Assembly: GCA_002427755.1 (NCBI GenBank)
Contig: DIYO01000006.1
Span: forward strand, 1 to 64,000
DNA from: Roseivirga sp. UBA6052
Lineage (GTDB): Bacteria; Bacteroidota; Bacteroidia; Cytophagales; Cyclobacteriaceae
Direction of reading: 5' to 3'
DNA: 64,000 bases
Shown here: positions 18,336 through 25,218 of the stretch, one piece after another
Layout of the letters: each line of letters begins with the position of its first letter
Numbering within the stretch: position 1 is the stretch's first letter
Notes under the pieces: generated by a model
Database searches by the model: none
Told to the model about the DNA's origin: nothing
What the model saw: the letters and a program-made list of their open reading frames with translations, nothing else
Translations under genes and position numbers: made by a program

Positions 18336-18412
18336 GCGGAACATATACAAGGATCTTGAACAACATGCGACCTTCCCGAGTACTCGGGACAGGCATTCTA
18401 ATCAAGTTTTGA
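18333..18412 (-). repeat. Degenerate tRNA-Asp copy (a), 3' part, with palindrome in place of anticodon arm
   Basis: On the minus strand TTAGAATGCCTG of the tRNA D-arm/anticodon side is kept. The 16-bp palindrome TCCCGAGTACTCGGGA (18374-18389) then replaces the anticodon arm, AGGTCGC follows as in the real tRNA, and the T-arm is scrambled. The end GTTCCGCTAAAAGCC is identical to the tRNA 3' end plus terminator. The stop codon of the GIY-YIG gene is the TAG in TTAGAATG. Confidence 0.6.
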
Positions 18413-18649
18413 ATTAATCAGTCTTTCAATGAAAGCTTTACTTTTTTGAGCCTTAATAAATCGTTCTTTTTTCAAAGCATCAGATTTATCTTCAAAGCCT
18501 TCAGTGTAGACCAGCTCCCAAGGTTTTTTGCGAGAAGTATAGCCTGTTCTTGATTTATTATGCTTTTCTAATCTAGAAATTGGGTTAGCACTATAGCCTA
18601 TGTAGTAGGAGGAGTCCTTTAGACTTTGAATGATGTAAACGTAGAACAT
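18398..18649 (-). CDS. Small GIY-YIG nuclease family protein
   Basis: 83 residues from the ATG at 18649. MFYVYIIQSLKDSSYYIGYS carries the GIY-YIG core (YVYII...YYIGYS), followed by R37 in RLEKHN, GYTSRKKPWELVY and an E in KKERF, as in UPF0213/UvrC-N-like single-domain nucleases. Upstream codons to 18742 are open but read through a tRNA-like repeat (translated as SRVLGKLANYM) and are unlikely to be authentic. The gene lies between two tRNA-Asp-derived fragments, and the 3' fragment supplies its stop codon. It is probably a homing-type or repeat-associated nuclease. Confidence 0.8.
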   Translation of the reverse strand: MFYVYIIQSLKDSSYYIGYSANPISRLEKHNKSRTGYTSRKKPWELVYTEGFEDKSDALKKERFIKAQKSKAFIERLINSKLD

Positions 18650-18714
18650 GTGTGTGTATAGTAATAGTATGAATTCTTGACCAAATTTTAATGAGATTGA
18701 ATGTGCCATATAAT

Positions 18715-18768
18715 TGGCGAGCTTCCCGAGTACTCGGGACAAGAATTCTAACCAGTTCAGTTCAGCAG
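18715..18768 (-). repeat. Degenerate tRNA-Asp copy (b), 5' part, with the same palindrome
   Basis: On the minus strand CTGAACTGAACTGGTTAGAA resembles the D-arm of tRNA-Asp. It is followed by TTCTTG and the same perfect 16-bp palindrome (18724-18739) seen in copy (a), then AGCTCGCC. It lies 66 bases upstream of the GIY-YIG start codon. Confidence 0.55.
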
Positions 18769-18773
18769 TTTAA

Positions 18774-18806
18774 ATAAAAAAGCCTTAGATTTCTCTAAGG
18801 CTTTTA
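18774..18806 (-). terminator. Terminator of tRNA-Asp (repeat copy 2)
   Basis: AGCCTTAGA / TCTAAGGCT stem with a T run on the minus strand, starting two bases after the tRNA 3' end. It is identical in the stem to the copy at 18304-18335. Confidence 0.75.
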
Positions 18807-18807
18807 G

Positions 18808-18881
18808 CGGAACGGACGGGACTCGAACCCGCGACCTCCTGCGTGACAGGCAGGCATTCTAACCAGCTGAACTACCGCTCC
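18808..18881 (-). tRNA. tRNA-Asp (GUC)
   Basis: 74-nt cloverleaf on the minus strand: acceptor GGAGCGG/CCGTTCC (one G-U pair), D-arm GTTCAGCTGGTTAGAAT, and anticodon arm CCTGC-CTGTCAC-GCAGG with anticodon GTC. The T-arm is GCGGGTTCGAGTCCCGT and the discriminator is G. CCA is not encoded. A terminator follows directly. Degenerate copies of the same gene lie on both sides. Confidence 0.96.
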
Positions 18882-18892
18882 TAATTTTTTTC

Positions 18893-18963
18893 ACTGAACT
18901 CGTTTCGCTGCGACCTTCCCGAGACTTCGGGACAAGTATTCTAACCAGCTTAACTTCCGCTCC
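18893..18963 (-). repeat. Degenerate tRNA-Asp copy (d) upstream of the intact gene
   Basis: On the minus strand it starts GGAGCGGAAGTTAAGCTGG and continues TTAGAATACTTG, so the whole 5' acceptor/D-arm half of tRNA-Asp is recognisable. A related palindrome (18917-18932, arms TCCCGA/TCGGGA) replaces the anticodon arm, AGGTCGC follows, and the 3' half is not tRNA-like. It is not a functional tRNA. Confidence 0.6.
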
Positions 18964-19093
18964 AGTGTACCCTTCGTTTAAGGTGATGCAAAAGTAGTAG
19001 CTTCCTTTTGATTTGCAAATAGCCACCCCAATAAATTTCAGAAAATTGATCTAGGTGTTTCACCTAATCTATTGCTTTAGTGTATTGCTATCG

Positions 19094-19121
19094 TTTGCAG
19101 GGACAATAATCACGAATTTTG
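19094..19121 (+). promoter_or_regulatory. Putative promoter of the 201-residue protein gene
   Basis: TTTG (19094-19097) is spaced 16 bases from GAATTTTG (19114-19121), one base off TAnnTTTG. This would give a leader of about 20 bases before the ATG at 19147. Confidence 0.35.
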
Positions 19122-19146
19122 ATCATAAGATTTAATAAAAACTGCC

Positions 19147-19752
19147 ATGAGTACATTAGCATTACAGCCCCATTTTACCCAAACCAGCCGTCAGCGTGCT
19201 GTTCAAACGGGTTCAGTGAATCATCTACTCGACAGCACCAAAAAAATGAAATTGAAAGTTGCTGTCTTATTCGAATTGCTCAAAAAAGATAAAAAGACGA
19301 GACAAGTCCTTGAAGTCTTAGACGAGCAAATCGCTTATCACCAAGACGAATTGTCACGTATTGAGTTTCTGCAAAGCAAATCTCAACGTGCCGATTTAAC
19401 GCTAACGAATATCATAGCTCACGATATCATTGACCATGCCTCGCATTTGGCAGAGGTAAATGTTAAGATCACGGGAGATGTTCGTTCCAGAATGAGAGGT
19501 GATTTTGAACTGCTGAGTTCATATATGAACCATTTGTTCTCTTACATTAAGAACTATTTATCGCTCGATAAAATTGAAATTGATATCTACAGGTCTCAAG
19601 GATTTGTCAAGTTAGACTTCCATGTGCCATTACCTTTAATGCTCGATGATAAAATGTTAAAGATCACTGAGCGTACCATGAAGGTGCACTTTGGAAAACA
19701 GACTTGGCTAGGAGGTAGGTTGCTTCTTGCCTTACCTTCAACTAATACCTAG
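19147..19752 (+). CDS. Unknown cytoplasmic protein with degenerate kinase-ATPase-like C-terminus
   Basis: 201 residues, without signal peptide or membrane segments. Residues 30-80 are helical and charged and look like a coiled coil. From residue 115, MRGDFELLSSYMNHLFSYIK resembles the N-box helix of histidine-kinase ATPase domains. A beta strand (IEIDIYRSQGFVKLDFHV) and WLGGRLLLALPS in the position of GxGLGLA follow. No ATP-binding Asp or Asn is in place, so it would be inactive. This similarity is inference; it may simply be a lineage-specific protein. It overlaps the convergent small gene by four bases. Confidence 0.65.
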   Translation: MSTLALQPHFTQTSRQRAVQTGSVNHLLDSTKKMKLKVAVLFELLKKDKKTRQVLEVLDEQIAYHQDELSRIEFLQSKSQRADLTLTNIIAHDIIDHASHLAEVNVKITGDVRSRMRGDFELLSSYMNHLFSYIKNYLSLDKIEIDIYRSQGFVKLDFHVPLPLMLDDKMLKITERTMKVHFGKQTWLGGRLLLALPSTNT

Positions 19753-19973
19753 ACTTTTTTAGTCCTTACGTCTTTGTCTTCGTACCAGTCTTCGAATGTT
19801 CTCTGAGTTTGGTAGTTATCTGTGAGAATACGGTAGACCATGTATAGCAAGAGTGCTTGGCAGGTTAATAATGAAAAGAATAGAATAGGAAATATTACAC
19901 CCATTTGTGTCATAAGGGTGTAAGCTACTACTGCAAGTGTGGTTAGATATACAATGAATTTAAGAGAACGCAT
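19749..19973 (-). CDS. Small two-helix membrane protein
   Basis: 74 residues with two hydrophobic segments, FIVYLTTLAVVAYTLMT and IFPILFFSLLTCQALLLYMVY, and a charged tail FEDWYEDKDVRTKKV. The ATG is at 19973. No family is recognised. The convergent overlap of four bases with the previous gene supports both being real coding ends. Confidence 0.6.
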   Translation of the reverse strand: MRSLKFIVYLTTLAVVAYTLMTQMGVIFPILFFSLLTCQALLLYMVYRILTDNYQTQRTFEDWYEDKDVRTKKV

Positions 19974-20034
19974 GAATGATGAACATGCGTTCTCTTGTTT
20001 TGTTTAACTATATGTGTAAAAAAGTTAAACAAAA

Positions 20035-21108
20035 TTAATAGCCATATCCTGCTTTTTGTAAATCGTTTAATGAGTTGAAGGCACTTGGAGGATTGAGATA
20101 ACCCGCCAAGAACTTATAGATTTTCAATCGCACTTGCTTAGCAATCTTGGTATCTAATCTGTCAAAGGCATGGCCACCAGGTATGTCTTCATAGATTTCA
20201 CTTTCAAATTTCTTACCATCTGCTTTAAGCGATTTGATCAAATGCTGTACTTCAAGCACATTCACGTCTTCATCATTAGTGTTAGAATGAACAAGAAGAG
20301 GCGTTTGTAATTTATGCGTATTCCAAGCCGGAGATCTGCGTTTGTACTCTTCTACGTCTTGATATGCCTCTTTACCTATATGGTAGTCGGCTGCGTATAG
20401 CGCTTCATACCCGTCAGATTTATAACCCATTCTTGCAATTAGGTCACTTACAGGTACTCCTGCATAACCTACTTTGTAAGCCTTTGGGTGGTTATAAAGA
20501 TTCATCAGCGTAATGAGTCCACCATGGCTCCAACCAAAGATTCCAATTCGATTCTCATCCACGATGTCATAGTTCTCGATCATGTAATCTCTTGAGGCTT
20601 TCACGTCTTCTACCTCTAATCCTCCATAGTCAATGAGCTCATAGAAGCCTCTGCCATACCCTGTGCTGCCTCTGTATTCAGGAGCCACCACGATATAACC
20701 TTGTGCCATTAACTCACGGATGATATGGGCATAGAATGTATTGAAGTTACTGTGCACACCACCATGAGGTAGCACCATCATAGGGTACTTTTTAGAAGAC
20801 TGAACCGATTTTGGAATGAAGACATAAGTCTTGAATCTTACAGGGTTTTGTGCCCCTTGACCTGTTGGATTTCGAATCACCCGTCTTTTCGGACCAGTTA
20901 ATTCCACTTTGTCTATGTAGGCAACATCTCCAACCTTATTGTACCACATAAGATCATCCATGTTTTTATTAATGCGGTCGAAGGTGTGGCGCATATTGGA
21001 TAGTTGACGTTGAACTCTCTCAATTTCGTTTTTTAGCTCTTCGTTTGATTGGGCTTGCATGCATAGCACAGCTAAACTGAAGAGGAGGGTGTATAGTAGT
21101 TTTTTCAT
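20035..21108 (-). CDS. Exported S9-type alpha/beta hydrolase
   Basis: 357 residues. Signal peptide MKKLLYTLLFSLAVLCMQAQS, a short coiled coil (NEELKNEIERVQRQLSNMR) and then a prolyl-oligopeptidase-type catalytic domain without propeller. Ser194 lies in GWSHGG, the acid in NTNDEDVN and His in PGGHAFD. Probably a periplasmic peptidase or esterase; the substrate is unknown. Confidence 0.85.
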   Translation of the reverse strand: MKKLLYTLLFSLAVLCMQAQSNEELKNEIERVQRQLSNMRHTFDRINKNMDDLMWYNKVGDVAYIDKVELTGPKRRVIRNPTGQGAQNPVRFKTYVFIPKSVQSSKKYPMMVLPHGGVHSNFNTFYAHIIRELMAQGYIVVAPEYRGSTGYGRGFYELIDYGGLEVEDVKASRDYMIENYDIVDENRIGIFGWSHGGLITLMNLYNHPKAYKVGYAGVPVSDLIARMGYKSDGYEALYAADYHIGKEAYQDVEEYKRRSPAWNTHKLQTPLLVHSNTNDEDVNVLEVQHLIKSLKADGKKFESEIYEDIPGGHAFDRLDTKIAKQVRLKIYKFLAGYLNPPSAFNSLNDLQKAGYGY

Positions 21109-21173
21109 TTGATTGAATTTGTATTAAGCTAAAATATTGGATTGGCTTTCAGAAATTGATTTTCATGAAAGGT

Positions 21174-21770
21174 CTATTGCTTCTTTTTAAAATGAATTGT
21201 GTAGAGTTTATGACTAATACTCAATTCGCTTAATTGGTTATTGCTAAACACATGAGATTCTTTCTTGCCATCATGTTCGAAGAAAAAAGTATACGCATCT
21301 GATTTAATCACTTCCAATGGTTTGCCAGTGGCCAAAGAATAGAGTTTGGAGCCATCTTCTGGTACTTCAAAATAATATAAGTCGGCCCCTAATATTGATG
21401 GCTCATCGATCGACTCATCTTTACCATTAATTTGAAGCGAGTAAGCATTTCCAACCTTTTTGATCTCAACAGACTCTTTTAAGTGCCCGTTGGTCATAGT
21501 CTTTGCCTCCGATTTTGTCAAAGCATTATTTGCATAAGTAGATGTGCTGGTATAATCAACAACCACTTTAATCAACATATGAGCTTCTATGTGTGTGCTA
21601 ATGTTGATGGTAGTTGTTCCAGCGCTTTCAATCTTTTCAACTTTCATTTCACCCACTTTATGGCCCTTTATAAAACCTTCATAGACTATGGACTGCGATG
21701 AGATAGTTCCACACTTAAAAAGTAGAATTAATGTGAAGCAGATGATGTTGAACTTAAAGTTATTTCTCAT
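21174..21770 (-). CDS. Exported DUF6134-like protein
   Basis: 198 residues. The N-terminus (FKFNIICFTLILLFKCG) is a signal, possibly of lipoprotein type. The mature beta-rich domain begins SIVYEGFIKGHKVGEMKVEK and has the layout I associate with the DUF6134 family (recalled, not searched). The start ATG at 21770 is divergent from the GNAT gene with only 11 bases between start codons. Confidence 0.65.
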   Translation of the reverse strand: MRNNFKFNIICFTLILLFKCGTISSQSIVYEGFIKGHKVGEMKVEKIESAGTTTINISTHIEAHMLIKVVVDYTSTSTYANNALTKSEAKTMTNGHLKESVEIKKVGNAYSLQINGKDESIDEPSILGADLYYFEVPEDGSKLYSLATGKPLEVIKSDAYTFFFEHDGKKESHVFSNNQLSELSISHKLYTIHFKKKQ

Positions 21771-21781
21771 GTTTGGTAAAT

Positions 21782-22066
21782 ATGGATTATAAGATACAGC
21801 ATCAAGAATCTGGGAGCAAAGGAAGCTTTTATCTGGAAATTGAAGGAAAAAGATTAGCCGAAATGACTTATTCTGTGGCAGGCACAGAGAGAATAATAGT
21901 TGACCACACCGAAGTAGATGATCGTTTAAGAGGTAAGGGTGTAGGTTTAAAGCTTGTAGAATTTGCTGTTAACTATGTAAGAGAAAAGGGCATCAAAATG
22001 CTGCCCCTTTGTCCGTTTGCTAAAGCCACCCTCTTAAAACATCCTGAGTGGAAAGATGTATGGTAA
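21782..22066 (+). CDS. NATD1-type GNAT N-acetyltransferase
   Basis: 94 residues from the ATG at 21782; the track-length frame starts at a TTG nine bases earlier. The short GNAT core is seen as EGKRLAEMTYSV, DHTEVDDRLRGKGVGLKLVE (acetyl-CoA loop RGKGVG) and LPLCPFAK, typical of the Acetyltransf_CG/YjdJ type, which acts on small molecules or proteins. CATGTTTG at 21768-21775 is a near-consensus -7 element, so its promoter overlaps the divergent gene start. Confidence 0.85.
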   Translation: MDYKIQHQESGSKGSFYLEIEGKRLAEMTYSVAGTERIIVDHTEVDDRLRGKGVGLKLVEFAVNYVREKGIKMLPLCPFAKATLLKHPEWKDVW

Positions 22067-22068
22067 CT

Positions 22069-22527
22069 CTACCAAGTAGATGTTTTTAGGTCTCTTGTGG
22101 CCTGTAAGACATCTCGTCTACTCACTTGGCCCACAAGCTTGCCGTTATAGTCTACCACCGGAAATCTTCTAAAATGCGTTTGTAAGAATTTAGATGCTAC
22201 ATCTAGTACATCTGCTGTAATGGGTACAGTGCTTACTCCGTCACTCATATATTCTGCCACGCTAATTCTACCATGTGGTAAGTTATGCATAGCTTCATCT
22301 ACCATAATTTTAAGACAGTCTATCTCAGACAGTATACCTACAATTCTACCTTCATGGTCTACAACCGGGGCTCCGGAAATTCTCATTTCTAAAAAGGTGT
22401 CCATTGCATCTGCAATGCTTTGATCCGGATGAAAAGTGACTACTTCTTTAGTCATGTAGTCGGTAATGGGTCTGTACTGATTTACCTTTTTTTCTGTTTT
22501 TTCTGCCTTTGCTGGAGTAAAGTTCAT
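22069..22527 (-). CDS. CBS-domain pair protein
   Basis: 152 residues. Two CBS motifs: PITDYMTKEVVTFHPDQSIA...RISGAPVVDHEGRIVGILSE and VAEYMSDGVSTVPITADVLD...FRRFPVVDYNGKLVGQVSRRD. There is no fused enzyme, so it is probably an adenosine-nucleotide sensor acting on an unknown partner. The ATG is at 22527. The stop lies two bases from the end of the convergent GNAT gene. Confidence 0.88.
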   Translation of the reverse strand: MNFTPAKAEKTEKKVNQYRPITDYMTKEVVTFHPDQSIADAMDTFLEMRISGAPVVDHEGRIVGILSEIDCLKIMVDEAMHNLPHGRISVAEYMSDGVSTVPITADVLDVASKFLQTHFRRFPVVDYNGKLVGQVSRRDVLQATRDLKTSTW

Positions 22528-22673
22528 AGTGAATCTGTTTTTAATGCGTTGAGAAAATTGAAAGGCATAGAATTTAATAAAAATTCAATCGTAAACAAAA
22601 TAAAACACTGACTATAAGATAATTAACAATATGTTAATTGGTGATTATAGAAATGAATAGAAGTATATAGGGC

Positions 22674-23186
22674 TTATCTATTATTGTACTCTTTAATCTT
22701 CTGTTGAAGTAGTTTGTAGTCTAATTTACCTTGAACATCTTTTAGGTGATCGACAATGGCCAATGCCTTGCTGATTTGCTTCTCTATACTCTTGACTTTA
22801 CTTACAACATAGATTAGACTCCTTTGCTTACCGGGTGTCAATTCATGAAAATATTTAGAGCCCACTTCATCTTGGTCTAGCATAACAGCAAGACTCTCTG
22901 GCATGGGTACACCATATTCAGAATTGTCTTTAGTAAGTTCTAGTTTAACTTTATCTCCTTCAACCAGGGCAAGACTTTCTCTAGTCTTTTTATTCACCAT
23001 GATATAGCTACCGGTACCTAATGGCATTAAGGCACTATGTAAAGTAATAGAGTCATTAACTACGCAAATGACTCTATTATTCCCATCTGCTTTGAACTTA
23101 TTGGTAGTGATTTCATCTACGGGGAAGTGGTAGTACCAAATAGACCAATCAAACACTTCTAGACTACTATATGTGGTTACCTGCAT
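22674..23186 (-). CDS. DUF1905/YdeI-like protein
   Basis: 170 residues from the ATG at 23186; the longer reading to 23231 adds an unrelated-looking 15 residues. The N-terminal half (WSIWYYHFPVDE...GNNRVICVVNDSITLHSALMP...YIMVNKKTRESL) is DUF1905-like. The C-terminal part (FHELTPGKQRSLIYVVSKVKS) matches the helical YdeI/OmpD-associated domain. The family's role is poorly defined (bacteriocin/antimicrobial peptide protection has been suggested). Confidence 0.75.
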   Translation of the reverse strand: MQVTTYSSLEVFDWSIWYYHFPVDEITTNKFKADGNNRVICVVNDSITLHSALMPLGTGSYIMVNKKTRESLALVEGDKVKLELTKDNSEYGVPMPESLAVMLDQDEVGSKYFHELTPGKQRSLIYVVSKVKSIEKQISKALAIVDHLKDVQGKLDYKLLQQKIKEYNNR

Positions 23187-23284
23187 GATTGAAAAAATGA
23201 GCTGTATGCAATTTGAACAAAATTCATACACGGTTGATTGATGTGTTGTAAGTAAATTTAATTTTACATTAATGTTATGAATGT

Positions 23285-23391
23285 TACCTTTGTGTTATTC
23301 AAATGGTAAATAAGAAATTTGAAAATATGACTTAACAGTCATGTTTTTGATTAGGTAGAAAGGAGGTGTCATGACCTCCTTTCGTTTTTTA
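23285..23391 (+). ncRNA. Candidate short transcript with its own promoter and terminator
   Basis: TACCTTTG (23285-23292) matches the TAnnTTTG -7 consensus exactly. About 65 bases later a strong terminator has arms AAAGGAGGT / ACCTCCTTT (23361-23384 area) and the tail CGTTTTTT. In between is a second hairpin, ATGACT-taac-AGTCAT (23328-23343). A ten-codon ORF (MVNKKFENMT, 23304-23336) ends inside that hairpin. No -33 element is clear. It could be a small RNA, a leader peptide, or the leader of the downstream serine hydrolase gene. Confidence 0.45.
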
Positions 23392-23457
23392 TGCCATTTA
23401 TAAAAGCTCACTTGTATCTGTCCGCTAGACTAGATAAATCGCCTCAAATTCAACTTT

Positions 23458-24603
23458 ATGAGAAGACTAATTATACTGATTTCCTTCCTGGGTGTCGCTG
23501 CCTTACTTACCGCTCAGAATTATTTCCCGCCTAGACATGCTTGGGAAAGTAAGAACCCTACTGAATTTGGTTTGAATGCTGAAGCACTCGCTCAAGCTGT
23601 TCAATATGCAGAGGAAAACGAATATTCAGGTTCAAGAGATCTAAGAGTAGCTATTCTGGAAGGTTTTAGAAGAGAGCCATATCATCAAATTCTAGGCCCG
23701 ACAAAGAAGCGGGGTGGACCGGCTGGTATGATCATCAAAGATGGTTATATCGTAGCCGAGTGGGGTGATGTGAACCGCGTAGATATGACGTTTAGTGTTA
23801 CAAAGAGTTATCTATCTACCATGGCCGGATTAGCTGTCGACAAAGGTTTAATACGGTCAACTCAAGATAAAGTGAATGAATATGTTTGGGATCAGACTTT
23901 CTGGGGAGAACACAATAGCAAAATTTCTTGGCATCATTTATTAAATCAGTCTTCTGCCTGGACTGGTGAATTGTTTGGTATCAAAGACTGGGCAGACAGA
24001 CCTCCAAGAAATGGGGGAATAGATGATTGGCGTTTAGCAGCTCCTAGAGAGCCGGGTACATTTATGGAATACAATGATGTACGTGTGAATGTATTGGCTT
24101 ATTCTTTATTACAGGTTTGGAGAAAGCCATTGCCGCAAGTGCTTAAAGAGTATATAATGGACCCGATAGGCGCGTCAACTACTTGGAGATGGTTTGGGTA
24201 CGAGAATGCTTGGGTAACCGTAGATGGAATGAAAATGAAGTCTGTTACAGGTGGTGGACACTCAGGTGGTGGCGTATTTATTAGTGCCGCAGATCATGCC
24301 AGATTTGGTTTACTCTTCTTGAATGATGGGAAATGGAACGGCAATCAGCTTGTTTCAAAAGAATGGGTCGATGCTGTACAGGTTTCTTCAGAAGCCAATG
24401 CTAGCTATGGCTATATGTGGTGGCTCAATAAGGGGGGCAGAAAATGGAAAGGAGTAGAGGATGAGTCTATTTACTATGCTGCAGGCTTTGGCGGAAACTT
24501 TATTGTGGTAGATAAAACCAATAATATGGTAGTGGTAACTAGATGGCTAGAGCCAAATAAAATAGGTCCGTTTATGGAGAAGGTGTTAGCTGCTACAAAG
24601 TAG
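23458..24603 (+). CDS. Exported class C beta-lactamase-like serine hydrolase
   Basis: 381 residues. Signal peptide RRLIILISFLGVAALLTAQN, then a penicillin-binding-protein-like fold. S113-x-x-K116 lies in FSVTKSY, Y205-N206-D207 in the second motif position, and GGGHSGGGVFIS near the expected KTG/HTG region. Family members are esterases or peptidases of the AmpC/EstB type; real beta-lactam hydrolysis is unlikely to be its role. It stands alone downstream of the small transcript at 23.3 kb. Its 3' end overlaps the convergent DUF3820 gene by 11 bases. Confidence 0.87.
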   Translation: MRRLIILISFLGVAALLTAQNYFPPRHAWESKNPTEFGLNAEALAQAVQYAEENEYSGSRDLRVAILEGFRREPYHQILGPTKKRGGPAGMIIKDGYIVAEWGDVNRVDMTFSVTKSYLSTMAGLAVDKGLIRSTQDKVNEYVWDQTFWGEHNSKISWHHLLNQSSAWTGELFGIKDWADRPPRNGGIDDWRLAAPREPGTFMEYNDVRVNVLAYSLLQVWRKPLPQVLKEYIMDPIGASTTWRWFGYENAWVTVDGMKMKSVTGGGHSGGGVFISAADHARFGLLFLNDGKWNGNQLVSKEWVDAVQVSSEANASYGYMWWLNKGGRKWKGVEDESIYYAAGFGGNFIVVDKTNNMVVVTRWLEPNKIGPFMEKVLAATK

Positions 24604-24808
24604 ATTTTAGCTTGTGTAGTATTTCATCTAATCCGTTGATTTTAATCTCGTAGAGTGTGGCCAATTGCATGCCTAACTTGCCTTTTGGGAAGCCTTTAGA
24701 AGCAAACCACTCTAAATAAGAAACAGGGAGATCGCATAGCGTTCTCCCTTTGTATTTACCGAAATGTATTTTATCTCTAACAAGTGTCTCTAAAATCTCA
24801 GGATTCAT
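24593..24808 (-). CDS. DUF3820 family protein
   Basis: 71 residues with the family core HFGKYKGRTLCDLPVSYLEWFASKGFP, corresponding to the DUF3820 motif (MPFGKYKG...LPxxYLxWL). The function is undefined; the fold resembles exonuclease-associated small domains. The ATG is at 24808, three bases after the DUF2141 gene. Confidence 0.82.
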   Translation of the reverse strand: MNPEILETLVRDKIHFGKYKGRTLCDLPVSYLEWFASKGFPKGKLGMQLATLYEIKINGLDEILHKLKSTL

Positions 24809-24811
24809 TCC

Positions 24812-25216
24812 TTACCTCTTTGTTTTGATCTCAATTTGAGTGTCTTTATCTAGAATGAAAAGCCATTTTTCAAAGTCTTTAGGTCCGAACATCCCATACG
24901 GCTCATTAGACATACCATAACTTTCTTTCGGAATCCCCAACATGTTAGTATCCAATTGATCGTTTGAATTTTCATCGTGAAAATATCGGACGGCATATCG
25001 GCCTTTATTTACATTCTTAAAAGTGATAGTGGACTTTCCATCTTTAATTATTCCAGACGTTCCTAACACACGGTCTTGATTCTCATCTAGCAGTTCAATC
25101 AAGATTTTACCTGAATCACTCTTTAGGTTACGAATCTCAACTTTTAAGTCAAACTGCGCATTCAACTGTGGAGTCAATGCACTTATTAGCAATATGAAGG
25201 TTATAAGCTTTTTCAT
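24812..25216 (-). CDS. Exported DUF2141 protein
   Basis: 134 residues. Signal peptide MKKLITFILLISALTPQLNAQ and a beta-sandwich with FKNVNKGRYAVRYFHDENSNDQLDTNMLGIPKE segments (quoted in parts: VNKGRYAVRYFHDENSND, then LGIPKESYGMSNEP), diagnostic for DUF2141. A periplasmic or outer-membrane protein of unknown role. It follows the ABC permease gene by two bases, so it is likely co-transcribed. Confidence 0.85.
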   Translation of the reverse strand: MKKLITFILLISALTPQLNAQFDLKVEIRNLKSDSGKILIELLDENQDRVLGTSGIIKDGKSTITFKNVNKGRYAVRYFHDENSNDQLDTNMLGIPKESYGMSNEPYGMFGPKDFEKWLFILDKDTQIEIKTKR

Positions 25217-25218
25217 TT

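Noticed and set aside
18893..18963. Second functional tRNA gene
   Set aside because: Only the 5' half is tRNA-like; there is no matching 3' acceptor strand or T-arm and no anticodon loop.
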